Below, in pieces: positions 10,901 to 18,079 of a stretch of DNA of 34,255 bases. The notes under the pieces were generated by a model. It saw only the letters and a program-made list of their open reading frames with translations, was not told the origin of the DNA and made no database searches. The DNA is from Isotricha intestinalis (Eukaryota > Ciliophora > Litostomatea > Vestibuliferida > Isotrichidae). The position numbers and the translations under genes are program-made. The stretch covers positions 1-34,255 of the forward strand of contig JAJJLU010000519.1 in NCBI GenBank assembly GCA_023807065.1. The letters run 5' to 3'. Position 1 is the stretch's first letter. Each line of letters opens with the position of its first letter.

Positions 10901-11995
10901 ATTTTTATGTGTTATTGAATTAAATATATTAATATGATTTTTTTTCATTGAAGAAATTGATGCTGGTCCTTTTAAAATATTTACATATATTTCAGTTTTT
11001 AATTGATTTACATTTTTCCATTCATTCATATTTTTTCCAAAATTTTTCAGTAAAAATACTTTATATGATGGATTATATGATAAAACTAAATATAATTCAT
11101 TATTTAATATTATTTCAAATAAAATATATCTTGTTAAATCAGAAGTTTTAATATACTCATTTTTTTCCAAAAAATCATTTAATGCATTATTTATATTCAA
11201 ACATAATTTTAAATTTTTCTTTTGAAGAATTTCAATTGAATTATCATAAATACTATTTAAACTTGATGATAAAATTGACGAATTAAAAATAAGTTTATTT
11301 TCTTTATTATCAATAATAAATCCTGAATAAATAATATTTTCTTTTTCATTTCTTGAAATTAAGAATTCCTTTGTTAAAAAATTACTTACAATTAAAACAA
11401 AAAAATTATTTTTTTTTAAAAAAAAGGAATATTCAACTAAATAAATGATAATATTAGGATTATTATTAGAAATATCGAAAATAAATTCATTTTCATTTTC
11501 GTTTTCTTCATTATCATTAATAATATTAATAGTGATAATTTTATTCTTATTACAATTTTTAATTTTCCCAATTTCAAAACTTTCTTTTTCTGTTTTAATT
11601 ATAACATATCTTCCAATATAAGATTCAAATTTTAAAATACTTTTTAAAGTATTATACTTCATTTTTTCATAAAGAGGAATTTTAGTAGCAATTTTACTTG
11701 CTGAAATATCATAAGGTAAATTCCAATTATTAAATTGTTTTTTAAATTCAAAAAATTCACTTAAATTTTCTTCTTTATTTTTTGTATGATTTCCTTGTTG
11801 ACTCATTGAAGATTTTGAAATTCTATTATTTAATAAACTATTTGATATTTCATCTACAGCAAAATTATCCATTTTCATTTTGCTTCTTAAAATCTTAGAA
11901 TTTTTTCTTGATAATTCATAAAACTTTTTTTTTTCTGAAGAATCATCATTTTTTATTTTTTTTTCTGCGGAAATATCTTTTTCATTGCCGCTCAT
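4943..11995 (-). CDS. MLL/trithorax-type histone H3K4 methyltransferase, 2350 residues
   Basis: A giant intronless chromatin protein. Order of parts: a first Cys/His zinc-finger cluster with several PHD-type fingers (about 392-590, ending in a clear finger with CPLCDKLW and YYCPIC); a bromodomain (about 612-690, with FPNYEKVITKP and NAMIFNKP); an AT-hook-like GRPSGHKK near 815; a second PHD cluster (about 1077-1295); an extended PHD (about 1725-1832, with CIFCHRNGG, WAHINCLYW and FHFICAY); and a C-terminal SET domain (about 2210-2335) with RFINHCCEPNC and EEITYDYNF, then post-SET CRCGATNCRGRLN at the extreme end. This order (PHDs, bromodomain, ePHD, SET/post-SET) is that of MLL1/trithorax. 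The SET sequence is closest to the H3K4-methylating branch, so it probably works in a COMPASS-like complex in the nucleus. I could not confidently see FYRN/FYRC domains between ePHD and SET. Catalytic residues look intact. Confidence 0.93.
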   Translation of the reverse strand: MSGNEKDISAEKKIKNDDSSEKKKFYELSRKNSKILRSKMKMDNFAVDEISNSLLNNRISKSSMSQQGNHTKNKEENLSEFFEFKKQFNNWNLPYDISASKIATKIPLYEKMKYNTLKSILKFESYIGRYVIIKTEKESFEIGKIKNCNKNKIITINIINDNEENENENEFIFDISNNNPNIIIYLVEYSFFLKKNNFFVLIVSNFLTKEFLISRNEKENIIYSGFIIDNKENKLIFNSSILSSSLNSIYDNSIEILQKKNLKLCLNINNALNDFLEKNEYIKTSDLTRYILFEIILNNELYLVLSYNPSYKVFLLKNFGKNMNEWKNVNQLKTEIYVNILKGPASISSMKKNHINIFNSITHKNLCNISIYDNKIYETNILFNKKDSIFSQVECSECSYHIYNCEYYLCYNCGKVYHAKCLDKEKKENIITAEKFSCDDIECRPCCLCYSNDPLDNNNKYICINCHKAFHIKCLYKDIRNIYGSINKESFKCENCIYCVQCGVNAFTINKFSKDNKFNYFNTMCIDCERKRNKKEFCPLCDKLWIESEKINLIECNKCKYSYHKFCDRILDGGIFKKNKYYCPICRTKKKNKYLENFIKELENLDKDSLFINPIDTKLFPNYEKVITKPMCYKFINEKITENIYLKDIKLFFDDILLIMDNAMIFNKPRDFVYEVAHKMKEEIEKIFKNKSQSIYELSFDYWLFDYNDNLHKENKTQDEIIEFISNKMKDLFNDKIEKLENLKNIQTKIWEYNIKWNFLKEFNLIPYNKSITPQILNNNNDDNNQLDNDNQKIKIILDDSDISSEIKYPVNHIGRPSGHKKIKTNEIMLELDLHNSNFEEPRKNSRLANYFINSNNNTNNSLGLMLDEQNNSGNNLENSKEKDIFKEYNKMKYTDKKYCFLYPIKFKDYAKKNDSISFSDYMNSFIYKKEDNRKGNSKNRNKKDTHYDYDENEDDNYTINNNKISKNKKSKKKKLNIKQNRKLSDKYLNYDNNNNINNTIPQIKKKKLTKINKQNQLNKEKSSSDINILINPDIEDNIKEKEVSIAIESFSPYQINELKPYQIYFSKFNLIFNKNCFLCGSFEDQNLIITCIKCNNNFHFYCIDSKLDLKQIIKLNNWKCSNCKYCEKCFEKENKNSLLYCMKCNNCYHSECLPSPFISQNKQFKCENCFKCQICLSDKYYNAPFPIKKEKDYSMFTRNFQYCFGCGLKLFYHSLCSKCGFSDFKNYDKNLFFIQNQENLNSISENDDNNILMIYCYICQSWYHSKCIGFDYINLNKYYEKFPGQNFICLDCCLSNKTNQNYNQIAFITYLEVLSTSFKLMCLSKILMLILKSYQTEKSSNIKLHTKLIKMFLKENYDKLLENRFLCMLIIFFKIDVYLLREKKNQSNKQKKTNIINNNNQNNTSSSIIKIENEKSDDSMTYNINDNYLEKEIFEIDKEISMKSFQENTTNYSLFQRYLFKMLQKERYETRKYSKEKKIPIFDIKNHNAITHNIVKNKLLQELLLNNINAQTIKYIVTKMSIRPSLSQTDALNHKESKIINNRNINYKDHYVTFTDKRRLKKTFKKFLQSDKIYHQSQNKFPNNIVDFYNFDINEYFDDNLEKETLNNNTTINEIFNTLLSLHKNKNENPKNKSEINYKKTIYHFLIKIIFSSIQFIRKTLMKWLITSLTNNPNLLTSAQEEIFNFTENESITNNSNLNYNEEEIKKHLDKIDPLIPSPNSFQICIFCHRNGGRLKSGRLLNIKNDQWAHINCLYWSKGIISNNNNILYHSTTIINRINAYKCLLCKKNGACIVCNASKCERKFHFICAYVKGWSFMNENKVCCNRCNHSQKDESDNIIELNNRQLFRVDRKKEDKFQIGLYNKFGNCTITKFIQVNPKDFSLENVDLNIIKVNNYENVEMVNINENGFFYTKNITVANFKDLEKEYFRLNLNNCVVKSNVDEFINQLKSVNNKIQTYKITNSQINNNNSDIISLNLNSQFQQEKLDTIKKMLNSLNENFNLLNMSENKEILSSFDFPYNLTEIFSKNEHNYLKNILSQSSYYIINKSQSSFQNENTFSSILKEYRLLSSLSSSNDSINFIGNHSPTSNYSGNQNFDTLTPKSSKSKGKNTTNNNNINNGLIITKVEQFVPLLKQRMRNENNCFKFENYIESHQQLLTGKRKISEENMNEIESFQKRRKQRENIITNQINNNNNEMPLSMSYRLHKKHTPKVCIGPSRIHRNGLFASDNIKQGEIVIEYVGEIISNSIADYREKEYNERGFGDCYMFRVDSDKIIDATKYGNLSRFINHCCEPNCYAQANEIDGKKHILLYAKRFIKAGEEITYDYNFDSESEKIQCRCGATNCRGRLN

Positions 11996-12306
11996 ATATA
12001 GATTAATTAAATTTAAGAAAAAATATAATTATAATTAAAAATTTCATGAATTCATTTTTTATATTAAATATATTGATTATATAAATATAGAAGTTAAAAA
12101 AATATAAATTATTTGAATTTCAATTCTTTTTAAAATTTCTTAGATTTTATTTCTTATGAAAACTTAATTGATTTTTCAAAAAAAAATTTTTAATGATAAA
12201 AAATGAAATAATAATCAAGTGAATTAGAGAATAGGGATGAATTTTATATAGATTATTTTTTTTTAAAAATTATTATTTCAATAAAATTAATTAAACTTTT
12301 AAAATG
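11996..12306. promoter_or_regulatory. Intergenic region upstream of the MLL-like gene
   Basis: This 311 bp gap lies between the start of the methyltransferase gene and the stop of the next minus-strand gene. It should hold the methyltransferase promoter and the neighbour's 3' UTR. Apart from A/T runs I see nothing distinctive. Confidence 0.4.
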
Positions 12307-15123
12307 TTATTTATTATAATTACTTAAACTTGATTCTTCCAAAGCTAATCTTCTGAATTTATTTAAATCATTAATAATATTATCTCCATAAGAATCACTA
12401 ATTGAATTACTTATTCTAAGAGAATTATTTAAGTTATTTTTAGAAGAAATATTTTGATGTTTACTTTTCTTCATATTTATATTATTATCATAATCGTTAC
12501 TTTCAAAAAAATTTAATTTATTTTGAATTTTTTGTGATTCATGTATTTCTTTATAATCATCTAAATTAATATTTAATTTATTTTCACCTTCTATAATATT
12601 ATTTAAAGTTGCTTTATCTGTTTCAAAATCTTCATTATATTTTTCTTCATCATCTGATTCATCATTTTTAAGTATTTCTTCTTTTTTAATATTAATATTA
12701 TTATCACTTATATCACTTGAATTTCTGCTTTTATAATTACAATTATCTTCATCTAATTCATCATTTAATATATCATCATCTAATATTTTATTATTATCAA
12801 TATTATTATTCTCATAGTTATTATAATTATTATTATGATAAATATAATTATTGTTTCTTTCATTTGTTTTCATTAAACTAATTGATTTTGAATTTGATAA
12901 ATTTTGGGTAATATTATTATAATCATTCCTATTAGAATCATTATTATTATCTCTATTAAAATTATTCTTTTCAAATTCATCAAATATATTTTTATTATTG
13001 CTTTTGTTTGAATCATTATTTTTTCTTAATGTTTCATCAATAAAATTCACACTTATATTTTGTTCATCTTTTCCAATTTTTAAATTTTTTACTTTTTCAA
13101 TATTTTTAATTATATTACTTTGTTTTGTTGTATTATTATCTTTATTACTTAAATTATTTAAATTATTTTCATTATTTACATTTTCATTTTTTTCAATATA
13201 TTTATTACTCATTAATAATTCATCTTCAGGTATATTATAAACAATTTCACTTTTTTCTCTTGAAAAATTATCATTTTTTTGATTATTATTATAATTACTA
13301 TTTTTACTAGATTTATTTTTGGAATTTCCATTATTTTTTATTTTATTGTTATCATCACTATTATTTGTATTATTATTAGTATTATCTTTCCAAGTAGTAT
13401 AAAAGGATTTATCATTTAAATTTTGATTTGGATTCTTTTTTACAACTAATTTACTCCAACCTTCTAATTCTGGATTTTCTTTATTATCATCATTAAAAAC
13501 AGATTTTCTAATTTCTTCATATTTTGATTTATAATTGCAATCAACTAATTTTTGATTTATTGATTTTTGTTCTTCTATATATTCTTTTTCTTTATTTTTC
13601 ATATTTTCATTTATTTGAATATTTTTATTATCATAATTTATTTTTTTTGGTGAAATAGGTTTTTCTAATTCTTTAATTTTCTTTTCTAAAATTGCATTTA
13701 AATAATCATCAAATTTATAATTCAAATTTTGTTTTCCTATTCTATTTTCAAAATCTTCTTTACAATTTTTTAATTTTTTACTCATTTCATCTCTCTCACT
13801 TATTAATGCTTGTTTAACCTTTTCTTCTTTATTTTTTTTATTTGTAGGAGAAATTTTATAATTTTCTATATTATTTTCATATTGATTCATTAAATTAAAA
13901 CAATCTTGGTAAAATTTTTGTATTATTAAATTTTGTTGCATTTGTTCATTCATTATTTGTGGTTGGAAATTCATATTTAATTGATTATTATTATATTGAG
14001 AATTTATTTGATTAGGAATTAATTGGTTTCTTTGATTGATATTATTATTTATACCAAAATTACCACTTTTTTGTGGGTTGTAATTTATATTATTTTGAGT
14101 ATTTGTCATCATATTATAATTTGCTTCTTGATTATTATTGCTCATCAAATTATAATTCATTTCTTGATTATTGTGGTTCATCATATTATTATAATTAATA
14201 TCTTGATTATTGGTATTTATCATATTATTGTAATTAATATCTTGATTATTGGTATTTATCATATTATTATAATTAATATCTTGATTATTGGTATTATTCA
14301 TTATATTATACATTTCTTGGTTATTTGTATTAATCATATTATTATAATTAATATCTTGATTATTATTATTCATCATATTATTATAATTAATATCTTGATT
14401 ATTGTTATTATTCATTATATTATAATTCATTTCTTGATTATTGTTATTAGTCATTATATTATAATTAATGTCTTGAAATTGTGTATGATATCCTTTATTA
14501 AAATTATTTATTTGAGTATTATCTTGAATATTAATATTCATGTTAGGTGAAGTTGTATATAAATTAAATTGAGGTTGTAATTGGTTTTTATCATTTAAAT
14601 TAATATTATTATTATCTTTTATATTTTTATAATTCAATCCCATTAATTCTCTTTGTTTCTCTAATTCTTCTCTTTTATTTTTTTCTTCTATTTCTTTTTT
14701 AATTTTTTCTTCCATTTTTAAATCTTCTTCGATTTTTTTCTTTTTTTCTAATTCTTTCTTTAATTGTTTTTCTTTTACCTGTTGATCTAATTCTTGTTGA
14801 TATTGTTTTTGTTTTAATTTTTTATTACTTCTTTTAATATATTCTTCACTATTTCTATTATTATTATTAAAAGAACCCATTACATTTAAAAAAGAAACAC
14901 TTTCAACATTATTATTATATCTCATTGGATGATAACTACTCATTGGTCTTTGTTGTAAATTATACACTAAATTATTTTCTGAATATGAATTATTTGGATA
15001 ACTTTCATATTCATTAGGTATTATATTATTTTGATAATTTTGATTATAAAGATTATATTGAGAAGTGTTTGAACGATTAATATTATTTTTAATATTTGAA
15101 TAATTTGGAAAATTGAAATTCAT
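12307..15123 (-). CDS. Asn/Gln-rich coiled-coil protein with 13-residue tandem repeats
   Basis: A 938-residue protein without a recognisable enzyme domain. The N-terminus is Asn/Tyr-rich. Residues about 95-160 form a strongly charged coiled coil (KLKQKQYQQELDQQVKEKQL, then KKKKIEEDLKMEEKIKKEIE). This pattern (a YQQEL-type start followed by K/E heptads) resembles the coiled coils of the centrosome and cilium proteins CSPP1 and CCDC66; that is only a weak resemblance. Residues about 215-345 hold about nine copies of a 13-residue unit like NNQDINYNNMINT. A second helical part (about 400-560) follows, then long Asn/Asp/Ser-rich acidic stretches. The last 30 residues (NDLNKFRRLALEESSLSNYNK) look more ordered. 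No membrane segments. The start lies 63 bp from the start of the divergent Kelch gene. It may be a cytoskeletal scaffold. Confidence 0.75.
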   Translation of the reverse strand: MNFNFPNYSNIKNNINRSNTSQYNLYNQNYQNNIIPNEYESYPNNSYSENNLVYNLQQRPMSSYHPMRYNNNVESVSFLNVMGSFNNNNRNSEEYIKRSNKKLKQKQYQQELDQQVKEKQLKKELEKKKKIEEDLKMEEKIKKEIEEKNKREELEKQRELMGLNYKNIKDNNNINLNDKNQLQPQFNLYTTSPNMNINIQDNTQINNFNKGYHTQFQDINYNIMTNNNNQEMNYNIMNNNNNQDINYNNMMNNNNQDINYNNMINTNNQEMYNIMNNTNNQDINYNNMINTNNQDINYNNMINTNNQDINYNNMMNHNNQEMNYNLMSNNNQEANYNMMTNTQNNINYNPQKSGNFGINNNINQRNQLIPNQINSQYNNNQLNMNFQPQIMNEQMQQNLIIQKFYQDCFNLMNQYENNIENYKISPTNKKNKEEKVKQALISERDEMSKKLKNCKEDFENRIGKQNLNYKFDDYLNAILEKKIKELEKPISPKKINYDNKNIQINENMKNKEKEYIEEQKSINQKLVDCNYKSKYEEIRKSVFNDDNKENPELEGWSKLVVKKNPNQNLNDKSFYTTWKDNTNNNTNNSDDNNKIKNNGNSKNKSSKNSNYNNNQKNDNFSREKSEIVYNIPEDELLMSNKYIEKNENVNNENNLNNLSNKDNNTTKQSNIIKNIEKVKNLKIGKDEQNISVNFIDETLRKNNDSNKSNNKNIFDEFEKNNFNRDNNNDSNRNDYNNITQNLSNSKSISLMKTNERNNNYIYHNNNYNNYENNNIDNNKILDDDILNDELDEDNCNYKSRNSSDISDNNINIKKEEILKNDESDDEEKYNEDFETDKATLNNIIEGENKLNINLDDYKEIHESQKIQNKLNFFESNDYDNNINMKKSKHQNISSKNNLNNSLRISNSISDSYGDNIINDLNKFRRLALEESSLSNYNK
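14091..14476 (-). repeat. 39-bp coding minisatellite (13-residue repeat)
   Basis: About nine tandem units with period 39 bp encode variants of NNQDINYNNMINT. Sub-types carry QEM or QEA in place of QDI, and one unit is one residue short (QEMYNIM). The last unit before the downstream coiled coil is degenerate. Several neighbouring copies are almost identical at DNA level, which suggests recent expansion by slippage or unequal exchange inside the coding frame. Confidence 0.85.
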
Positions 15124-15186
15124 TTTTTATTTTTTAATTTTTTACTTTTTTTTTTTTATAATTTATTTAAACAAATAAAAAATAAA
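15124..15186. promoter_or_regulatory. 63-bp divergent promoter region
   Basis: Only 63 bp separate the ATG of the Asn-rich coiled-coil gene (-) from the ATG of the Kelch gene (+). The stretch is T-runs followed by A-rich DNA, so both 5' UTRs and promoters must fit here or overlap the coding sequence. Confidence 0.5.
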
Positions 15187-17160
15187 ATGAATTTTTTCTT
15201 ATCTTCTAAAAAAAACGTTTATACTTCAAAAAATAATAGTATTAATTTACAAGGAAATAAAGAAGTGAAAAACTTTTTAAAAAAAGGAAATTTATATAAA
15301 CCTAATAGTTCGTTAAATGTTCTTTGTAACACACAATACAATGATAATATTTCAAATATGAACCGTCAATTATCAAATATTTCTTTAAATGACAAACAAA
15401 TATTAAATATTTCAAAATTAAAATTATGTTCAAATAATAATTCCATTAGAGAAAATAATAAAAATCCAAATTTAATCAATGAAAAGAATAAATTTAAAAT
15501 TATATATAACCAATCAATAACTTATTTTCCTCCTGAAAAAATAAATGAAGAAAATAATTTTTCACAAAATGAAGAATTAATAAATGATAATATTAAATTA
15601 AAAGAAAATATAAAATTTTTATTAAATCAAATTAAAAAATATCAGAAAATTGGAATTAGTAATGAAACTGAAAGTGAAAGTAATAATACTCAAGAATTAA
15701 GAATGGAAATATTTGAGTTAAAAAAATATATAAAAGAGTATGAAATCAAATTAAAAAAAGCTGAAGAAAATTTAACAAATATGATGAAAGAAAATTTATA
15801 TTTGAGAAATTATTTAAATCAAAGAAAAAAATTTGAAGTTTTCGAAGAAGAAAGGAATATAAGTTTAAAATATTTACCAATAAATTTTCAAAAAAATGAA
15901 GAAATTAAGATAAAAAATAATAAAAGAATTCATTCTTTGAGTCAAGAAGAAGATAAATTTAAATTACCAAAAAAAGAAAAATCCCTTTTAAAAGGAAAAT
16001 CAACAATATTTATTAAAAAATCAATATTTAATTATACAGCAAATAATACAATTTCTTCTAAAGAAAGTGATTTAGAAGTTTCAATAAATGAAAAAAATAA
16101 AAATTTCATGATTAAAAGTATTTCAAATAATAATATTAAAAATGAAAGAAACATTTATTCATCAAATAATAATTATTTGAATAAGCCAGATTTATCAAAT
16201 GAACCTTTATTTTTATATAAAATATCAAATAATAATAATAATTTATCTAAAGGACCAAAATATAAAAATTTATTATATTATTTTGATATAAAAAATCAGA
16301 AATTTAATAGTAAAAATTATTTAGAAGGTTCATCCTCATTTAATTTAGCTTTTAATATAACAGAAAATCATTCTAATGATATAGGATTATCAATATTTAA
16401 TGGTTATTTAATAATAACAGGAAAAAAAACAGATCATTTTTATTTTTATAATTCAAAAGATAATTTAATGTATGATTTATGTAATTTAAATCATAATCAT
16501 TGTAAAGGAAGTTTAATTAAAATAAATAATAATACTTTATTATGCTTAAGTGGAATAACAAGTATTTATGTAGAAATGTATAATATTAAAGAAAATAAAT
16601 GGAATAATATTTCAAAAATGAATAGACCTCATAGTGAAAGTTCTTATATCATAATTAATAATATTACATTATATTCATTTTTTGGATTTGATTATGAATT
16701 AAATAGATATATTGATTTTATTGAATATTTTAATTTAAATAAATTAAATGATAAAAATGAAAAATGGAAAATAATAAAATTACCTTCTGATATAAATATT
16801 AAAGGTCATGGAATTATTCTTTTAAATAATAATAATAAATTAGATATTCAAAAATTAATAATTCTAGGAGGGACAAATTCAATGAAAGTAAATACTGGTT
16901 ATATTGAAATTGATATTAATGATAAAAATAAACAAGTAATTCAATGTAAATGGGATAATTATAGTTTTTGTAAAAATTCTTTAAAACAAAGGAAAGAAGA
17001 AGAAGAAAAAAAAATTTGTTTTTCTTCACCTTTTTATAATATTTTTAATGATAAAACAAATAATTTTTATTCTTTTAATCTTGATAATGAATTAAATGCT
17101 CATATAATTTATCATAATAATTTAAAACATGAAATTAAGAAAAATACTTTAAAATTATAA
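15187..17160 (+). CDS. Coiled-coil and Kelch-type beta-propeller protein
   Basis: A 657-residue protein. Residues 1-115 are low complexity. Residues about 130-225 form a coiled coil (QELRMEIFELKKYIKEYEIK, then an ENLTNMMKENLYLRNYL stretch). A disordered linker follows. From about 380 to 600 there are degenerate Kelch-like blades: hydrophobic strands paired with VEMYNIKENKWNNISKMNRP, FIEYFNLNKLNDKNEKWKII and LIILGGTNS, which show the Kelch pattern of a hydrophobic run, a GG or equivalent, then Y and W. Such propellers bind protein partners; with a coiled coil in front this suggests a dimeric adaptor. No BTB domain is visible. The ligand is unknown, and a cytoskeletal role would be a guess. The fold call is moderate because the blades are divergent. 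Confidence 0.75.
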   Translation: MNFFLSSKKNVYTSKNNSINLQGNKEVKNFLKKGNLYKPNSSLNVLCNTQYNDNISNMNRQLSNISLNDKQILNISKLKLCSNNNSIRENNKNPNLINEKNKFKIIYNQSITYFPPEKINEENNFSQNEELINDNIKLKENIKFLLNQIKKYQKIGISNETESESNNTQELRMEIFELKKYIKEYEIKLKKAEENLTNMMKENLYLRNYLNQRKKFEVFEEERNISLKYLPINFQKNEEIKIKNNKRIHSLSQEEDKFKLPKKEKSLLKGKSTIFIKKSIFNYTANNTISSKESDLEVSINEKNKNFMIKSISNNNIKNERNIYSSNNNYLNKPDLSNEPLFLYKISNNNNNLSKGPKYKNLLYYFDIKNQKFNSKNYLEGSSSFNLAFNITENHSNDIGLSIFNGYLIITGKKTDHFYFYNSKDNLMYDLCNLNHNHCKGSLIKINNNTLLCLSGITSIYVEMYNIKENKWNNISKMNRPHSESSYIIINNITLYSFFGFDYELNRYIDFIEYFNLNKLNDKNEKWKIIKLPSDINIKGHGIILLNNNNKLDIQKLIILGGTNSMKVNTGYIEIDINDKNKQVIQCKWDNYSFCKNSLKQRKEEEEKKICFSSPFYNIFNDKTNNFYSFNLDNELNAHIIYHNNLKHEIKKNTLKL

Positions 17161-18079
17161 TTATTTTTTTTATTTACCATTGTTGAAAAAAAAAGAGTTT
17201 AAAATTAAAAATGTAAAAAAGTGATATAGTAGAAATACTTATTTAAAACAATGAGAAAAATAAGTCTCTTATACTCAAAAAATATAAATAATTTAGATAA
17301 TACTATCAAAGGAAATGTCAATAATTCTCAAATTTCATATATTTCACATTAATATAAAGTTTTATAATAGAAATCTAATTTAGTTAAAAATATATTAATT
17401 TATCATCTTATATAAAAACATATTCAAAAAATAAATCATTTAATTTAAATTTATTATGTATAATAAATATTTTATTTCTACAGATAAATATAAATATTTA
17501 TAAAATAATATCTAAAGATATAACTTATTCAAAAGAAACTTATTATAAATATAAGAAAAAGGAAAAGAAAAAAATATAGATGATACTAAAAGTATATATG
17601 CTAACAATGATTCCAATTCTAATAATAAATAATTTTTTTTTTTAATTTGTTTTTTTATAATTTTAATATTTTTTTTAAAAAAATTTAATTATAGTAAAAT
17701 ATAGTATTATGAATTTAATAGAATATTACAATCCTTTTATTAGAATAAATCTATTTTAAAAAAAATGATATTATTATAAAAAAATATCTTTTTATATTTA
17801 CTTTAACTTAAATCTTGAAATTTTAGAATCATCTTTAAATCAAATCTATTTTGAATTTTTTTCCATAAAGAATTGGTTTCAAAAAACCTTTAAAATTTGA
17901 TTCTAAAAACATATAAAAACCATAAATAAATTTACTTTTATATCCAAATTTATATATTTTTCATTAGTAAAATTGAAACCTTTTTTGAACTAATTATTTT
18001 TATAAAAATAAATAAACATTAATTTAATATTAATCAATTGATATAGATCTTTTGGAGAAAAAAAAAAACTAAAATCAAA
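17161..18079. other. Largest gene-free gap, possible gene remnant, no confident gene
   Basis: This 919 bp gap lies between two plus-strand genes. It has a 33-codon frame beginning at ATG 17251. Further on there is a good 3' splice-site-like run (TTTATTTCTACAG, ending at 17483) preceded by a GTATAA at 17458. A coding-like tail ending in TAA near 17632 reads DDTKSIYANNDSNSNNK. I could not join these into one open frame. An 11-bp inverted repeat, TTTTAGAATCA at 17821-17831 and its complement at 17898-17908, lies nearer the CNOT4-like start. The promoter of that gene must be at the right end. There is no cysteine-rich coding frame, so the missing RING of the next gene is not here. Confidence 0.45.

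Noticed and set aside
13125..13310. Tyr/Phe-rich plus-strand frame
   Set aside because: It is the complement of the Asn/Asp-rich coding sequence of the 938-residue gene.
14023..14550. 175-codon plus-strand frame rich in Ile and His, looking like a membrane protein
   Set aside because: It is the antisense of the 39-bp repeat array in the Asn-rich coiled-coil gene; the period and composition come from that repeat.
17821..17908. 11-bp inverted repeat as a possible transposon end or RNA hairpin
   Set aside because: The arms are 66 bp apart, short and A/T-rich, with no target duplication or transposase; such pairs occur by chance in this composition. Kept only as a note in the gap entry.
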